Made by a program: the position numbers and the translations under genes. The notes beneath the pieces were generated by a model. The model searched no databases. It was not told the origin of the DNA and was given only the letters and a program-made list of their open reading frames with translations. This document shows positions 33,342 through 42,901 of a stretch of DNA of 64,000 bases, piece by piece (positions within the stretch are counted from its first letter, which is position 1; each line of letters opens with the position of its first letter). The DNA is from Treponema sp. (GTDB lineage: Bacteria > Spirochaetota > Spirochaetia > Treponematales > Breznakiellaceae), in the NCBI GenBank assembly GCA_009786455.1, contig WQTD01000014.1, positions 1-64,000 of the forward strand, in the 5' to 3' direction.

Positions 33342-34027
33342 GCCTGTGCTTCCTCCGCGAGTTTTCCTGTTTCCAGGATAAGCTGCACGTTTGCTTTTGA
33401 AGCGACTTTTTGATCATGGGTTACGACTATCAGGGTTTTTCCCCTTTTTTTCGCTCCCTCATAAAGAAGCTGCGATACTATTTCGCTGTTTTGAGGATCA
33501 AGATTTCCTGTAGGTTCGTCCGCGAGGATAATGGAAGGATCGTTTACCATTGAGCGTGCGACAGCGACGCGCTGCCTCTCTCCCCCTGACAACTGCGATG
33601 GGAAATGGCTGCTTCTGTCTTCAAGTCTGACATCCGCCAAAAGGGATTTTGCGGTTTCCATTGCGTTTTTTTTGTTAATTCCCGCTATAAAAGCCGGAAG
33701 CATTATGTTTTCCAAAGCGGTGAAATCCTTTAATAAATAGTGAAACTGAAAAATAAAACCAACTTTTTTTGAACGGTATAAGGACATTTCCTTTTCAGAA
33801 AGTGAAGTAATTTCTTCACTGCCGATATAAACCTTTCCTTCATCGCAGCGATCCAGCCCTCCGATGATATTCAAAAGAGTGCTTTTCCCGCTGCCGCTTT
33901 GCCCGCTTATGGCGGCTGACTTTCCTTCTTCAAGCTGAAAGTTAATTCCTCTCAGAATATTTAACGTTTCATCTCCTGATGCATAATTTTTTATAATGTT
34001 TTCCACTTTTAAAATATTTTCACTCAT
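33338..34027 (-). CDS. lolD: Lipoprotein-releasing ABC transporter ATPase LolD
   Basis: A 229-residue ATPase with Walker [13 protein letters not shown], signature [15 protein letters not shown], Walker [13 protein letters not shown] and the switch VTHDQKVA. The first residues ([26 protein letters not shown]) are typical of the MacB/LolD subfamily. It overlaps lolC and lolE on both sides (8 and 4 bases), so the three are coupled. Confidence 0.94.
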   Translation of the reverse strand: MSENILKVENIIKNYASGDETLNILRGINFQLEEGKSAAISGQSGSGKSTLLNIIGGLDRCDEGKVYIGSEEITSLSEKEMSLYRSKKVGFIFQFHYLLKDFTALENIMLPAFIAGINKKNAMETAKSLLADVRLEDRSSHFPSQLSGGERQRVAVARSMVNDPSIILADEPTGNLDPQNSEIVSQLLYEGAKKRGKTLIVVTHDQKVASKANVQLILETGKLAEEAQA

Positions 34028-35321
34028 AACGCAGCACCTCCGCCGGCTCTATATTTATTACCTTTCCTGACGCAATCCATGCCGCCGCAAGCGAAGATAA
34101 AAAGCCAAACAGGAATATGATTATAACTTCGGCAGGTAAAATCCGCGAAGGTATTTCCTTCAAATAAAAAACAGCCGGTGAAAAGACAGAAAAATTGTCT
34201 GTCCATCCCATTCCAAGAAATTTGGACAGTATATTAAGAATATTAATAAAAAAATTGACGATATTTTCAATCAAAAGAAAAAAATCTGATATATTTGACG
34301 CAATCAGCAATCCTGAAATAAAACCTATGCTTGCGCCTGTAAAGCCGATAATGGCTCCGTCGCAGACAAAAACAAATCTTACAGCGTTTTTATTCCCTCC
34401 TATAGCGCGTAAAAGCCCGATTTCTTCGCTTCTTTGAAGCACTGATCTTCTCTGCGCCTGAAAAATATTCAAGCCAACTACAAGAAAAATTAATCCTACC
34501 AGTATAAACATAAAAAGTTTTTCTGTTCTCAGGGCTCCGAAGAATGAACGGTTATAATCCCTCCAGCTTGAAATATTAATATTCACATACCATGGTAAAC
34601 CGGAAATACTTTTAACCGCGGCATCGAGTACATGCCTGTCATTAAACCTGTTGTCAAGTTTTATTCCCATTTTTAGACCGCTTTCATTAACATTGAAAAC
34701 CTGTGCATCTATGTTTAAAATCACCCAACTGCTGTCATATTCATAAAAATCTGTTCTAAAAATTCCTGTGATGATAAAAGTATCAAGCCCTGAGTCTTCT
34801 TCATTCGCGGACAAAATTCCCGTAATTGAAAATAATGTAACTTCATCTCCAATTGCAAGTCCCAATCTGCGGGACAGTTCAATTCCCAATAGTATATTTT
34901 TTTCATTGTAAATATCAAATGAACCTGCTTCAAAAAAAAGTTTCTCTGCCATTCCCGTATCAATCTCCAGAGTTTTCCCCTCTAACCCCCTTGCAAATAC
35001 CGCCTGTTGTCCCGATCGTCTTCCTCTGGCAAGCGCATGGAATTCCTTAAAGGGAACAGCCGCTTTCACACCTTTTATTTCAAGCAGTTTATCCCGCAGA
35101 TCATTAATTTTATCTTCTGAAAAGGATTCTGTTCGTAAATGATAAGAAGAAATTTCCAGAATGCTTTCGATAAATCCGAGCTGAAAGCCGTTCATAACGG
35201 CGATAATTACAATCAACGCAAGAACGCCTGTTGCTATTCCCAAAATGGCAAGAACAGGTGAATTACTGCGTCCTTTCAATATGTATCTTGAAGCGATAAA
35301 TAATATCCATTTATTTTTCAA
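34020..35321 (-). CDS. lolC: Lipoprotein-releasing ABC permease, LolC/E type
   Basis: A 433-residue permease with the same layout as its partner: cytoplasmic start (WILFIASRYILKGRSNS), first helix PVLAILGIATGVLALIVIIAVMNGF, a large periplasmic domain, then LFMFILVGLIFLVVGLNIFQAQ with RSEEIGLLRAIGGNKNAVRFVF, the cytoplasmic coupling loop. It ends [13 protein letters not shown], the family terminus. Its start overlaps the end of the preceding secreted-protein gene by four bases. Confidence 0.88.
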   Translation of the reverse strand: MKNKWILFIASRYILKGRSNSPVLAILGIATGVLALIVIIAVMNGFQLGFIESILEISSYHLRTESFSEDKINDLRDKLLEIKGVKAAVPFKEFHALARGRRSGQQAVFARGLEGKTLEIDTGMAEKLFFEAGSFDIYNEKNILLGIELSRRLGLAIGDEVTLFSITGILSANEEDSGLDTFIITGIFRTDFYEYDSSWVILNIDAQVFNVNESGLKMGIKLDNRFNDRHVLDAAVKSISGLPWYVNINISSWRDYNRSFFGALRTEKLFMFILVGLIFLVVGLNIFQAQRRSVLQRSEEIGLLRAIGGNKNAVRFVFVCDGAIIGFTGASIGFISGLLIASNISDFFLLIENIVNFFINILNILSKFLGMGWTDNFSVFSPAVFYLKEIPSRILPAEVIIIFLFGFLSSLAAAWIASGKVINIEPAEVLRYE

Positions 35322-36475
35322 CGGAAATTAACCCTTGTCTCTGAAATTTTTCTTCCGTCTTCCCAAATAGCGCGAAGGACAACGATATTGTTAAAGTAAA
35401 GTTCTTCTATATCGGTTTTGCCCTCAGTATAGACAACTCGTTCCAGAATTCCGTTTCTGTAATTTTTCTCCGTTATTCGATTGCCCGACATATTATATTC
35501 AAATTCCGCCAGTTGTTCCGTATTGCCTTCCTTTTTCAATGTCGAAACAATGCGATCGCCTGACCATGAATTTGTAATTGTCCATATTATTTTGCCGTCT
35601 TTATCGTATAATGTCTGGGTTGTTATTCTGCTTCGATCGTCTGTTGTATAAATTATTTTCTCATCTTCGTAAATATTCGCTTCGCCGAAAAAACCAGGAT
35701 ATGTGTTTATTTTTTCTCCGATTAATTCCTTGATATGAGCGGCATCCGCAAGATTTCTGGGAAATGACGCGAATAAAGATTCTCCGGAAAGTGAAATTCT
35801 GCTGTCTTTATAAAACACCCGTTCAACCGCTCTTAAAAACAATGATCGGTTATACCTTAAAAAATCTGTGTATATCTCCCTATAATGTGCGTCTTCTTCT
35901 TCCCAAACAAACAAGGTATTGCTAATCAATAAATCATTTTTATACGAATAATCAATCCTGTTTCTGCCGCCGTCTTTAAAAAATCTGTATTCAGAAACCA
36001 GAAATGATCTTCCGTTGAAAATTTCAATAAAACCGGACGTATGTTTCTGTATACTGTCAATTTCTTCATCATCTGAATATTCAGCAGCAGGTTCAAGAAA
36101 AACTCCGACAACCCTTGTTGTTCCCCTGGCGTCTCTTAATATCCACTGTGTGCGTATATGCCTGCCGTTTTCATATAACATTCTGGATTCAATAAAAAAA
36201 TTGTTTTCATAATACGGATAAAGGTAAACAGGCAGTTTTTCCGCCTGAACAAATTCAACGCAAAGGGCGTATTCATTCCGCAGCGCAACGGCTCTTGTCG
36301 GCGTTTCATCAAGCGCCATTCCCCCTGAGTTTGAAATAAACCAACGGAGAGGCAATACCCACCGCGGTTTTTCAGCGGTGTTTTCCAAAACAAGATCAGA
36401 CTCCTGCGTAAGAGCAATTAAACCGGCAAAGAGAATTAAAACAATAATAATGACAAGCGGTTTTTTCCTACTCAA
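35318..36475 (-). CDS. Secreted/anchored protein of unknown function in the lol operon
   Basis: I place the start at the TTG at 36475, which overlaps the ftsY stop; the track start (36592) would run 125 bases into ftsY. This gives 385 residues: a short basic start (SRKKP), one hydrophobic helix (LVIIIVLILFAGLIAL) and a beta-rich exterior. The last third has repeated strands such as ETLYDKDGKIIWTITNSWSGDR, EFEYNMSGNRITEKNYRNG and EELYFNNIVVLRAIWEDGRKI, resembling YD/RHS-like or MORN-like repeats of antiparallel strands. It is cotranslated with lolC, so a link with lipoprotein or envelope assembly is plausible but unproven. Confidence 0.65.
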   Translation of the reverse strand: MSRKKPLVIIIVLILFAGLIALTQESDLVLENTAEKPRWVLPLRWFISNSGGMALDETPTRAVALRNEYALCVEFVQAEKLPVYLYPYYENNFFIESRMLYENGRHIRTQWILRDARGTTRVVGVFLEPAAEYSDDEEIDSIQKHTSGFIEIFNGRSFLVSEYRFFKDGGRNRIDYSYKNDLLISNTLFVWEEEDAHYREIYTDFLRYNRSLFLRAVERVFYKDSRISLSGESLFASFPRNLADAAHIKELIGEKINTYPGFFGEANIYEDEKIIYTTDDRSRITTQTLYDKDGKIIWTITNSWSGDRIVSTLKKEGNTEQLAEFEYNMSGNRITEKNYRNGILERVVYTEGKTDIEELYFNNIVVLRAIWEDGRKISETRVNFR

Positions 36476-37331
36476 TTCCTGTAAATTCCCTTGTAAATTT
36501 TTTTGGATTAAAAGGTTCGATATCAGTATATTTTTCGCCCGAACATATAAACACAACAGGGAGTTTAAGCTCCGATGCGAGAGAAAAAACAACGCCGCCT
36601 TTTGCCGTAGAATCGTATTTGGTGAGAATCACCCCGTCTATATTCACCGCTTCATGAAATATTTCCGCCTGTGAGCAGGCATTCCTTCCTGTCGTTGCGT
36701 CCAGAACAAGGAATTTCAAATAACAAATATTATCGGTTTTCTGCTCCACTACCCTGTCAATCTTGCGCAGCTCTTCCATAAGCGCTGATTTTGTATGCAT
36801 TCTTCCCGCTGTATCTGCAATCACAAAATCCGCACCGTCAGAAACAGCCGCTTCCAGAGCGTCATATACTACTGCCGCAGGATCTCCCCCCTGCTTGTGC
36901 GCTACAACACGCATACCCAGTTTCCCGCCATGAATCCTGAGCTGATCTATCGCGGCTGCTCTGAATGTGTCCGCTGCTGCAAATACAGTTTTTTTATTAA
37001 ATTGAGAACTGTATAAAAACGCGAGTTTTGCGGCAGTAGTCGTTTTTCCCGTACCGTTAACGCCAAGCAAAAGAATTACGGTTAAATTATTTTCCATAAC
37101 AGGTGCAGGCTTCGCTTTTTTTAATTCTTCTTCTAGCAAAAACGAAAGTTTTTCCTGCACTGATTCTGTTTTTTCTTTCATGCATTTTTCTTTTAATAAA
37201 TCAACAGTCTTCACTGCCTGCGCTGCGCCGAAATCGCCTTCAATCAGCAAATCACACAGTTCATCAAATAATTCATCGCCGGTATTTTCATTTTTGAAAA
37301 AAAAACTTTTAATTTTTTCAGAAAATTTCAT
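36468..37331 (-). CDS. ftsY: Signal recognition particle receptor FtsY
   Basis: SRP receptor GTPase that delivers ribosomes to SecYEG. At 287 residues it has only the N and G domains; the acidic A domain of E. coli FtsY is absent. GTPase motifs: G1 LGVNGTGKTTTAAKLA, DTFRAAAIDQLR, G3 IADTAGR, G4 TKYDSTAKGG and the closing FICSGEKYTDIEPFNPKKF. The start is directly adjacent to the end of the preceding gene, and the next gene overlaps its stop. Confidence 0.95.
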   Translation of the reverse strand: MKFSEKIKSFFFKNENTGDELFDELCDLLIEGDFGAAQAVKTVDLLKEKCMKEKTESVQEKLSFLLEEELKKAKPAPVMENNLTVILLLGVNGTGKTTTAAKLAFLYSSQFNKKTVFAAADTFRAAAIDQLRIHGGKLGMRVVAHKQGGDPAAVVYDALEAAVSDGADFVIADTAGRMHTKSALMEELRKIDRVVEQKTDNICYLKFLVLDATTGRNACSQAEIFHEAVNIDGVILTKYDSTAKGGVVFSLASELKLPVVFICSGEKYTDIEPFNPKKFTREFTGIE

Positions 37332-38807
37332 CTAATTTCCGCCAATTTTGGCAACAGGCGTCGATCCTCTGTTTGCGGTATAGATATATCTGCTCATAAG
37401 AATTACATCAATGACCGCGACCACACCAAGTGTTATAAGCGCTCCCATGCTAACATTATACATTGCGTTGTTACTGTTGTAGAAATTCTCATTATATCCG
37501 CCGTCTCTATTATAACCAAAATTAACCGCACTGTTTGAACCTGTAAAAGACTGGTATGTAAGCCACGCGGCAATGCCTGCTATCCACGTACCGCCCCATG
37601 CCCAGTAATACATACTCCTCGCTTTTTCAACGCTGCCTCTTGCCGCAGGTATTCTTGGATGCAAAAATATTGTTTTATTAAGGTCAGTCTCTGCAGGCGT
37701 TTGAAAAACCATTGCACTTCTGGCTCTATCATCTGATAACAGTTCGATATATTCTATTTGATTTACAGGCAGCCGCAGCGTCAGCGGAGCCTCTCCTGCG
37801 TATAAAGCGCCGTGATAAACATTACCGGAAAATAAACTTGAAATTTCAATTTCTTCATACTCAACGGGTCTGAGTTTTATATCTATATTAATATTTTCAC
37901 CGGATAATAATTCTGTCTCAAATGTTATCATTTTGTGGTCCGGCGCAGAAGCTGTTATTGTAACTGTTCCGGGAGGGTATTCGAGTTTTTCCGCTTCTCC
38001 TCTGCTTGCAAATGATTTATTTATAAGAACAAGCGTATTTTCAGGCTCTGTTTTTATTGTTAGAACAGCCGGTTCATTGCCTGAAAGTACAATAATCAAT
38101 CTTCGTATTATTTCATCCATCGCTTCATCAATATCTTTATGTGAGAATATTATGCTGTCTTCCAGAATAAACGATCCCGAATAAATCGTATAAAGTTTCC
38201 ACGATACGATAAATCTTTCATGGAATTCAGTAATTGATCCTGCAAGAAGCGCATCCGCTTTTTGATCGATGCAGAATTTATATTCATTTCCGGCGTCAGG
38301 TGAAACGGGAAAATTAAATTCCAGATTGCCGGATGTCAGCGTAAAAAACGGTTCGTTATCCACATACGGAATATCGGCGGAAACTTTTTCAAAAGCAATG
38401 CGGAGATTTTTTATATCAGTATCCATCTTCTCTAGATTACGCTGGTATCTCCATCCGGGATCTCCCCTGTAAAGCAAAAGGGATCTTTCCCTCTGTTTCG
38501 CTTCAATGGCTTTTGCCGCGGCGGCTTTCGCTTCCGCCCGGGCTGCCGCTTCATAATAAGCATATTCAGGAGAAACGCGCGTCCTGAAATTTATGGTTAC
38601 AAGGCTTTCAACAAGTTTTTTCATTATGTTATCTGAAATGCTTTTTTTATTTTCCGGTATGGAGGAGGAATCAAACTCTGTCACGCATAAAAACCATTTT
38701 TCTTTTCGTGTTTCAGGTTCACCGGCATTATCAGCGTTCCCCATCGCAAAAAGAATGAGATTAATAGAGAAAAATAAACATATTAAAAAAAAACTCCTGT
38801 TTGCCAA
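37332..38807 (-). CDS. Secreted protein with PEGA-like domain and C-terminal membrane helices
   Basis: The track uses a TTG at 38837 inside prfB; I prefer the TTG at 38807, with GGAG five bases upstream (shared with the prfB terminal codons). This gives 491 residues with a signal peptide (NRSFFLICLFFSINLILFAMG). An Ala/Arg/Glu-rich helical stretch (AYYEAAARAEAKAAAAKAIE) follows. Around residues 255-310 a domain (PAVLTIKTEPENTLVLINKSF ... EYPPGTVTITASAPDHK) resembles PEGA. Near the C-terminus are two hydrophobic helices (YYWAWGGTWIAGIAAWLTY and VSMGALITLGVVAVIDVILM). Function unknown; cotranslated with ftsY. Confidence 0.65.
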   Translation of the reverse strand: MANRSFFLICLFFSINLILFAMGNADNAGEPETRKEKWFLCVTEFDSSSIPENKKSISDNIMKKLVESLVTINFRTRVSPEYAYYEAAARAEAKAAAAKAIEAKQRERSLLLYRGDPGWRYQRNLEKMDTDIKNLRIAFEKVSADIPYVDNEPFFTLTSGNLEFNFPVSPDAGNEYKFCIDQKADALLAGSITEFHERFIVSWKLYTIYSGSFILEDSIIFSHKDIDEAMDEIIRRLIIVLSGNEPAVLTIKTEPENTLVLINKSFASRGEAEKLEYPPGTVTITASAPDHKMITFETELLSGENINIDIKLRPVEYEEIEISSLFSGNVYHGALYAGEAPLTLRLPVNQIEYIELLSDDRARSAMVFQTPAETDLNKTIFLHPRIPAARGSVEKARSMYYWAWGGTWIAGIAAWLTYQSFTGSNSAVNFGYNRDGGYNENFYNSNNAMYNVSMGALITLGVVAVIDVILMSRYIYTANRGSTPVAKIGGN

Positions 38808-38809
38808 AA

Positions 38810-39926
38810 TTACTCCAGAGTGTTTCCCGAACGCCAATTGAACCTGAGATACTCCTCGATAAAAGGATCAATATCGCCGTCCATGACAGCCTGTATGTTT
38901 CCCTTTTCAACTTTTGTTCTGTAATCTTTTACCATCGTATAAGGCTGAAACACATACGATCTTATCTGGTTACCCCAGGAAATATCCTTTTTCTCCTGTG
39001 AAAATTTCGCGTTTTCCTTTTCCTTCTCCTGCCTGTAGTACTCGTAAAGCCTTGCCTTTAACATACTCATGGCTGTCGCACGGTTTTTTATCTGGCTTCT
39101 TTCATTCTGGCATGCAACTACAATTCCTGTCGGAAGATGCGTAAAACGAACAGCGCTGTCCGTTTTATTTACATGCTGACCGCCTGCTCCTCCGCTTCTG
39201 TAGGTGTCTACCCGCAAATCCTCAGGTCTTACTTCAACCTCAATTGTATCATCAATAACAGGAAAAAGGTATACGGAAGCGAAGGACGTATGCCTGCGCG
39301 CGTTTGAATCAAATGGGCTGATCCTGACAAGCCTGTGAATGCCAGACTCCCCTTTCAGGTAACCGTAGGCAAAATCCCCGTCTATCTGGCATGTTGCGGA
39401 CTTCAATCCGCCTTCGGCTTCCTGTCTGTCCACTTCCTCAGCAGAAAAACCCTTTTGCTCAGCCCATCGCAGATACATTCTGTAAAGCATCTGGGTCCAG
39501 TCACAGGCTTCAGTGCCTCCCGCGCCTGAATGAACCGTAAGAAAGCAGGAATTTTTATCCATTTCGCCTGCCATTAATTCAAAGATATTCTGTTTTTCAT
39601 ATCTTGCATTCAATTTTTCAAAGGAATTCTTTATACCAGCGGTTTCTCTTTCATCTTTCGCTTCAGAGGCAAGTTCAAAAAGAGTCTGTAAATCCAGGAC
39701 TTCATCACGAAGCGCCTTCCACGGCTCATAACGGTTTTTAAGGCTTTTAAGCGAAGCCATCGTTTTTTCCACCAGCTCTGAATCGTTCCAGAAACCGGCT
39801 TCAGCGGTTTTCGCTTCTATATCGGCTATACGCTGCGCAAATGAAGCGTCTTCAAAGACGCCTCCATGTCTCATCAATTTTTTTCATTAAATCCTGAATG
39901 GGTGCACCGAATTCAACAAGCAGCAT
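38810..39926 (-). CDS. prfB: Peptide chain release factor 2 with programmed +1 frameshift
   Basis: RF2 releases nascent chains at UGA and UAA. The ORF track shows only the second part (from 39877). The real start is the ATG at 39926 after AGGAGA. It is read for 24 codons to CTT-TGA (TGA at 39852-39854), with GGAGG three bases before the CTT, the same layout as the E. coli autoregulatory frameshift. A +1 shift joins ...WRRL to EDASFAQRIADIE, giving about 371 residues. The SPF tripeptide (RISPFDSNARR) identifies RF2, and GGQ lies in SGGAGGQHVNKTDSAVR. The base after TGA is A, not C. First gene of the seven-gene prfB-lolE run. Confidence 0.95.
39848..39866 (-). promoter_or_regulatory. Programmed +1 frameshift site in prfB
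   Basis: Internal SD-like GGAGG, a three-base spacer (CGT), slippery CTT and in-frame TGA, followed by A. Low RF2 slows termination at this UGA and favours the shift, so RF2 controls its own production. Frame +1 after the CTT continues into the conserved RF2 sequence EDASFAQ. Confidence 0.85.
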
Positions 39927-40006
39927 GAATTTCTCCTGTATTAGTTTAATGATAGGATATTTACAGTGTAAATTCAATACATGGAGCATATACCACTAAA
40001 CAGATG

Positions 40007-40024
40007 ATTAGTAGTACTAGTAAT
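40007..40024. promoter_or_regulatory. Palindrome upstream of uvrA
   Basis: ATTA-G-TAGTACTA-G-TAAT is symmetric except for one mismatched pair, and contains the perfect 8-bp palindrome TAGTACTA. It lies 30-48 bp before the uvrA ATG, in the zone where a repressor would act. It is a candidate operator of unknown protein. Confidence 0.35.
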
Positions 40025-40037
40025 TAAACGCGTTTTT

Positions 40038-40046
40038 TGCTACTCT
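40038..40046 (+). promoter_or_regulatory. Possible extended -10 promoter of uvrA
   Basis: TGC-TACTCT with the hexamer ending 8 nt before the ATG at 40055. No convincing -35 box is visible, so the call depends on the TGn extension and on the same geometry as other genes here. Confidence 0.3.
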
Positions 40047-40054
40047 TTTGAAAT

Positions 40055-42901
40055 ATGGACAAATTAATCATCAAGGGAGCGCGTGAGCATAACCTTAAAA
40101 ACATCGACCTTGAACTTCCCCGTGACAGGCTTATTGTCATATCAGGGCTCTCCGGTTCAGGTAAAAGTTCACTGGCATTTGACACAATATTCGCCGAAGG
40201 ACAGAGACGTTATGTAGAGAGTCTTTCCGCGTACGCAAGGCAGTTTCTGGGGCGCATGGACAAGCCCGACATTGACTATATCGAAGGGCTTTCTCCGGCA
40301 ATATCGATTGAGCAGAAAACCACCCACCGTAATCCGCGCTCAACTGTCGGGACTGTAACTGAAATTTACGATTACTACCGTCTTTTATTCGCGCGTATCG
40401 GAATACCTCACTGCCCTGTCTGCGGAAAGGAAATACGCGAACAGCCGGTCGATTTAATAATAGAAACCATTTTACAGTTTAAGGAAGGAACGAAGATACA
40501 GCTTCTGGCTCCCGTTATCCGCGGAAAAAAAGGCGAACACCAGAAAATAATCGAAGACGCGCGGAAAGCGGGATTCGCAAGAGCGCGGATAGACGGAGTG
40601 CCTGTAAGCCTTGATGAAAGCATCAAGCTTGACAAGCAAAAAAAACACTCAATAGAAATAATTGTTGATCGCCTTGTTATCGGAAAGGAAATCCGATCGC
40701 GGCTTTCTGAGTCTGTTGAAGCTGCCGTTCAGACAGCGGACGGTCTATTAATTGTACTTTCAAATGAAGAGGGAAAAAACAGCGAACACGTTTTTTCGCA
40801 GAAAAATTCCTGCCCTGACTGCGGAGTGTCGATACCTGAACTTCAGCCGCGTCTATTTTCATTTAACAACCCATTCGGCGCATGTACCGGCTGCTCGGGG
40901 ATTGGCTCAAAACTTGAATTTGATCCTGATCTTGTAATACCCGATCGCTCTCTTTCGTTTAACGAAGGAGCTGTTATTCCCTACAATCCAGACGCGGCAT
41001 GGAACCGCAGCCGTTTTGTGGGACTTGCTAAACACTACAAGTTCAGCCTGGACACTCCTTTTAACAGACTCCCTAAAAAAATAACGGAAGCGATTTTATA
41101 CGGAAGCGACGACGATATAAAAGTGCGTTATGTGAATAAAGAAGGCACGGGAAGTTTTGAATATCAGTCACAGTTCAGGGGAATACTGGAAGAACTTAAA
41201 CGCCGTTACATGGACACCCAGTCAACAGGCGTTAAAGACTGGCTTGAAAAATTCATGAGCCATAAACCATGCGAAGACTGCGGAGGCAAAAGACTGAAAC
41301 CGGAAGTGTTGGGCGTAACTGTCGCAGGGAAAAACATCTGGGAGCTGTCAAAACTTTCTGTAACGGATTCCCTTAAATTTTTTGAAAACGTAAAATTTAA
41401 CACAAGCGAAAAAAAAATCGCATATCAAATTTTTAAGGAAATAAACGCCCGCCTTGGTTTTATGAAAAATGTAGGGCTTGATTACCTCAGCCTGGAACGA
41501 AAGGCATCAACTCTCTCAGGAGGTGAAGCCCAGAGGATTAGGCTCGCGACGCAGATCGGATCGAGTCTTGTAGGCGTTCTTTACATTCTGGACGAACCTT
41601 CAATCGGGCTTCATCAGAGAGACAATCAACGCCTTATCGACACGCTTCTTTATCTGCGAAACCTCGGCAATACCCTCATAGTGGTAGAACATGACGAGCA
41701 GACATTGCGCACCGCTGATCACATAGTGGATTTGGGCCCGGGAGCAGGCGTTCACGGAGGCTATGTTGTCGCTCAGGGAACGCCTGATGAAATAATGAAG
41801 GTCAAACAAAGCCTGACAGGTCAGTACTTGTCTGGAAACATCAGCATGGATATTCCCTCTTCGCGCAGGCAGGGAAACGGCGCTTTTATAAGAATAAAAG
41901 GGGCAAGCGAGCACAACCTGAAAAACATCAATGTAGAGATTCCTCTTGGTATATTTACATGCATCACAGGAGTTTCAGGCTCCGGAAAATCAACATTATT
42001 ATCTGATGTTCTTTACCCCGCACTTGCAAATAAAATCTACGGCTCAAACCACACCGAAGGCGCATATAAAAAACTCGAAGGCGATAAATATATTGACAAG
42101 GTAATCGATATTGATCAAAGCCCGATTGGAAGGACTCCGCGTTCAAACCCGATAACCTATGTTGAGGGTTTCACCGCGATCAGGGACATGTTTGCCAATC
42201 TGCCGGAATCGAAAATGAAAGGGTATAAACCTGGACGTTTTTCGTTCAATGTCAAAGGCGGCCGCTGCGAGAACTGCGAAGGAGACGGAACAATAAAAAT
42301 CGAAATGAATTTCCTGCCGGATGTGTATATAACATGCGACGTTTGCCAAGGAAAAAGGTTTAACAGGGAGACGTTAGAAATCCGCTACAAGGGGAAAAAC
42401 ATCTGCGATGTCCTTGACATGACTATCGAGGAAGCCGCTGTTTTTTTCGCTCCCATTCCGCAGATTTCCCGTAAAATGCAGACGCTTCTTTCAGTTGGCT
42501 TGGGTTATGTAAAACTCGGTCAGTCCGCGCTTACGCTTTCAGGCGGAGAGGCGCAGCGCGTCAAGCTTGCCCTTGAATTATCAAAAAGATCCACCGGAAA
42601 AACCCTTTATATACTTGACGAACCCACAACCGGTCTTCATTTTGCGGACGTTAAACAGCTTATGGAAGTAATTCAAAGGTTGGTAGATCAGGGAAATACT
42701 GTTATAATGATCGAGCACAACCTTGATGTTCTGCTTCAGGCAGATCATATAATTGATCTTGGTCCTGAAGGAGGCGAGAAAGGCGGTCAGGTTATAGCTG
42801 ACGGAACCCCGGAGGAGATAGCCAAAAACAGCAGTTCGTACACAGGTTTTTATATTAAAGAAATGCTGAAGAGGTATATTCCGCATAAAAACAGGAAGTA
42901 A
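40055..42901 (+). CDS. uvrA: Excinuclease ABC subunit A
   Basis: DNA damage sensor of nucleotide excision repair. Two ABC ATPase units are present: Walker [13 protein letters not shown] near residue 32 and [12 protein letters not shown] in the second half, with signatures [16 protein letters not shown] and [16 protein letters not shown]. Zinc-module cysteines appear as [25 protein letters not shown], and the C-terminal CENCEGDG...CDVCQG. Length 948 is normal. There is no SD; an extended -10 (TGCTACTCT) lies 8 nt before the ATG. Confidence 0.98.
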   Translation: MDKLIIKGAREHNLKNIDLELPRDRLIVISGLSGSGKSSLAFDTIFAEGQRRYVESLSAYARQFLGRMDKPDIDYIEGLSPAISIEQKTTHRNPRSTVGTVTEIYDYYRLLFARIGIPHCPVCGKEIREQPVDLIIETILQFKEGTKIQLLAPVIRGKKGEHQKIIEDARKAGFARARIDGVPVSLDESIKLDKQKKHSIEIIVDRLVIGKEIRSRLSESVEAAVQTADGLLIVLSNEEGKNSEHVFSQKNSCPDCGVSIPELQPRLFSFNNPFGACTGCSGIGSKLEFDPDLVIPDRSLSFNEGAVIPYNPDAAWNRSRFVGLAKHYKFSLDTPFNRLPKKITEAILYGSDDDIKVRYVNKEGTGSFEYQSQFRGILEELKRRYMDTQSTGVKDWLEKFMSHKPCEDCGGKRLKPEVLGVTVAGKNIWELSKLSVTDSLKFFENVKFNTSEKKIAYQIFKEINARLGFMKNVGLDYLSLERKASTLSGGEAQRIRLATQIGSSLVGVLYILDEPSIGLHQRDNQRLIDTLLYLRNLGNTLIVVEHDEQTLRTADHIVDLGPGAGVHGGYVVAQGTPDEIMKVKQSLTGQYLSGNISMDIPSSRRQGNGAFIRIKGASEHNLKNINVEIPLGIFTCITGVSGSGKSTLLSDVLYPALANKIYGSNHTEGAYKKLEGDKYIDKVIDIDQSPIGRTPRSNPITYVEGFTAIRDMFANLPESKMKGYKPGRFSFNVKGGRCENCEGDGTIKIEMNFLPDVYITCDVCQGKRFNRETLEIRYKGKNICDVLDMTIEEAAVFFAPIPQISRKMQTLLSVGLGYVKLGQSALTLSGGEAQRVKLALELSKRSTGKTLYILDEPTTGLHFADVKQLMEVIQRLVDQGNTVIMIEHNLDVLLQADHIIDLGPEGGEKGGQVIADGTPEEIAKNSSSYTGFYIKEMLKRYIPHKNRK

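Noticed and set aside
39877-39926. Frameshifted or damaged prfB
   Set aside because: The internal TGA sits in the classic GGAGG-CGT-CTT-TGA context and the +1 frame continues into conserved RF2, so it is a programmed shift and not a mutation.
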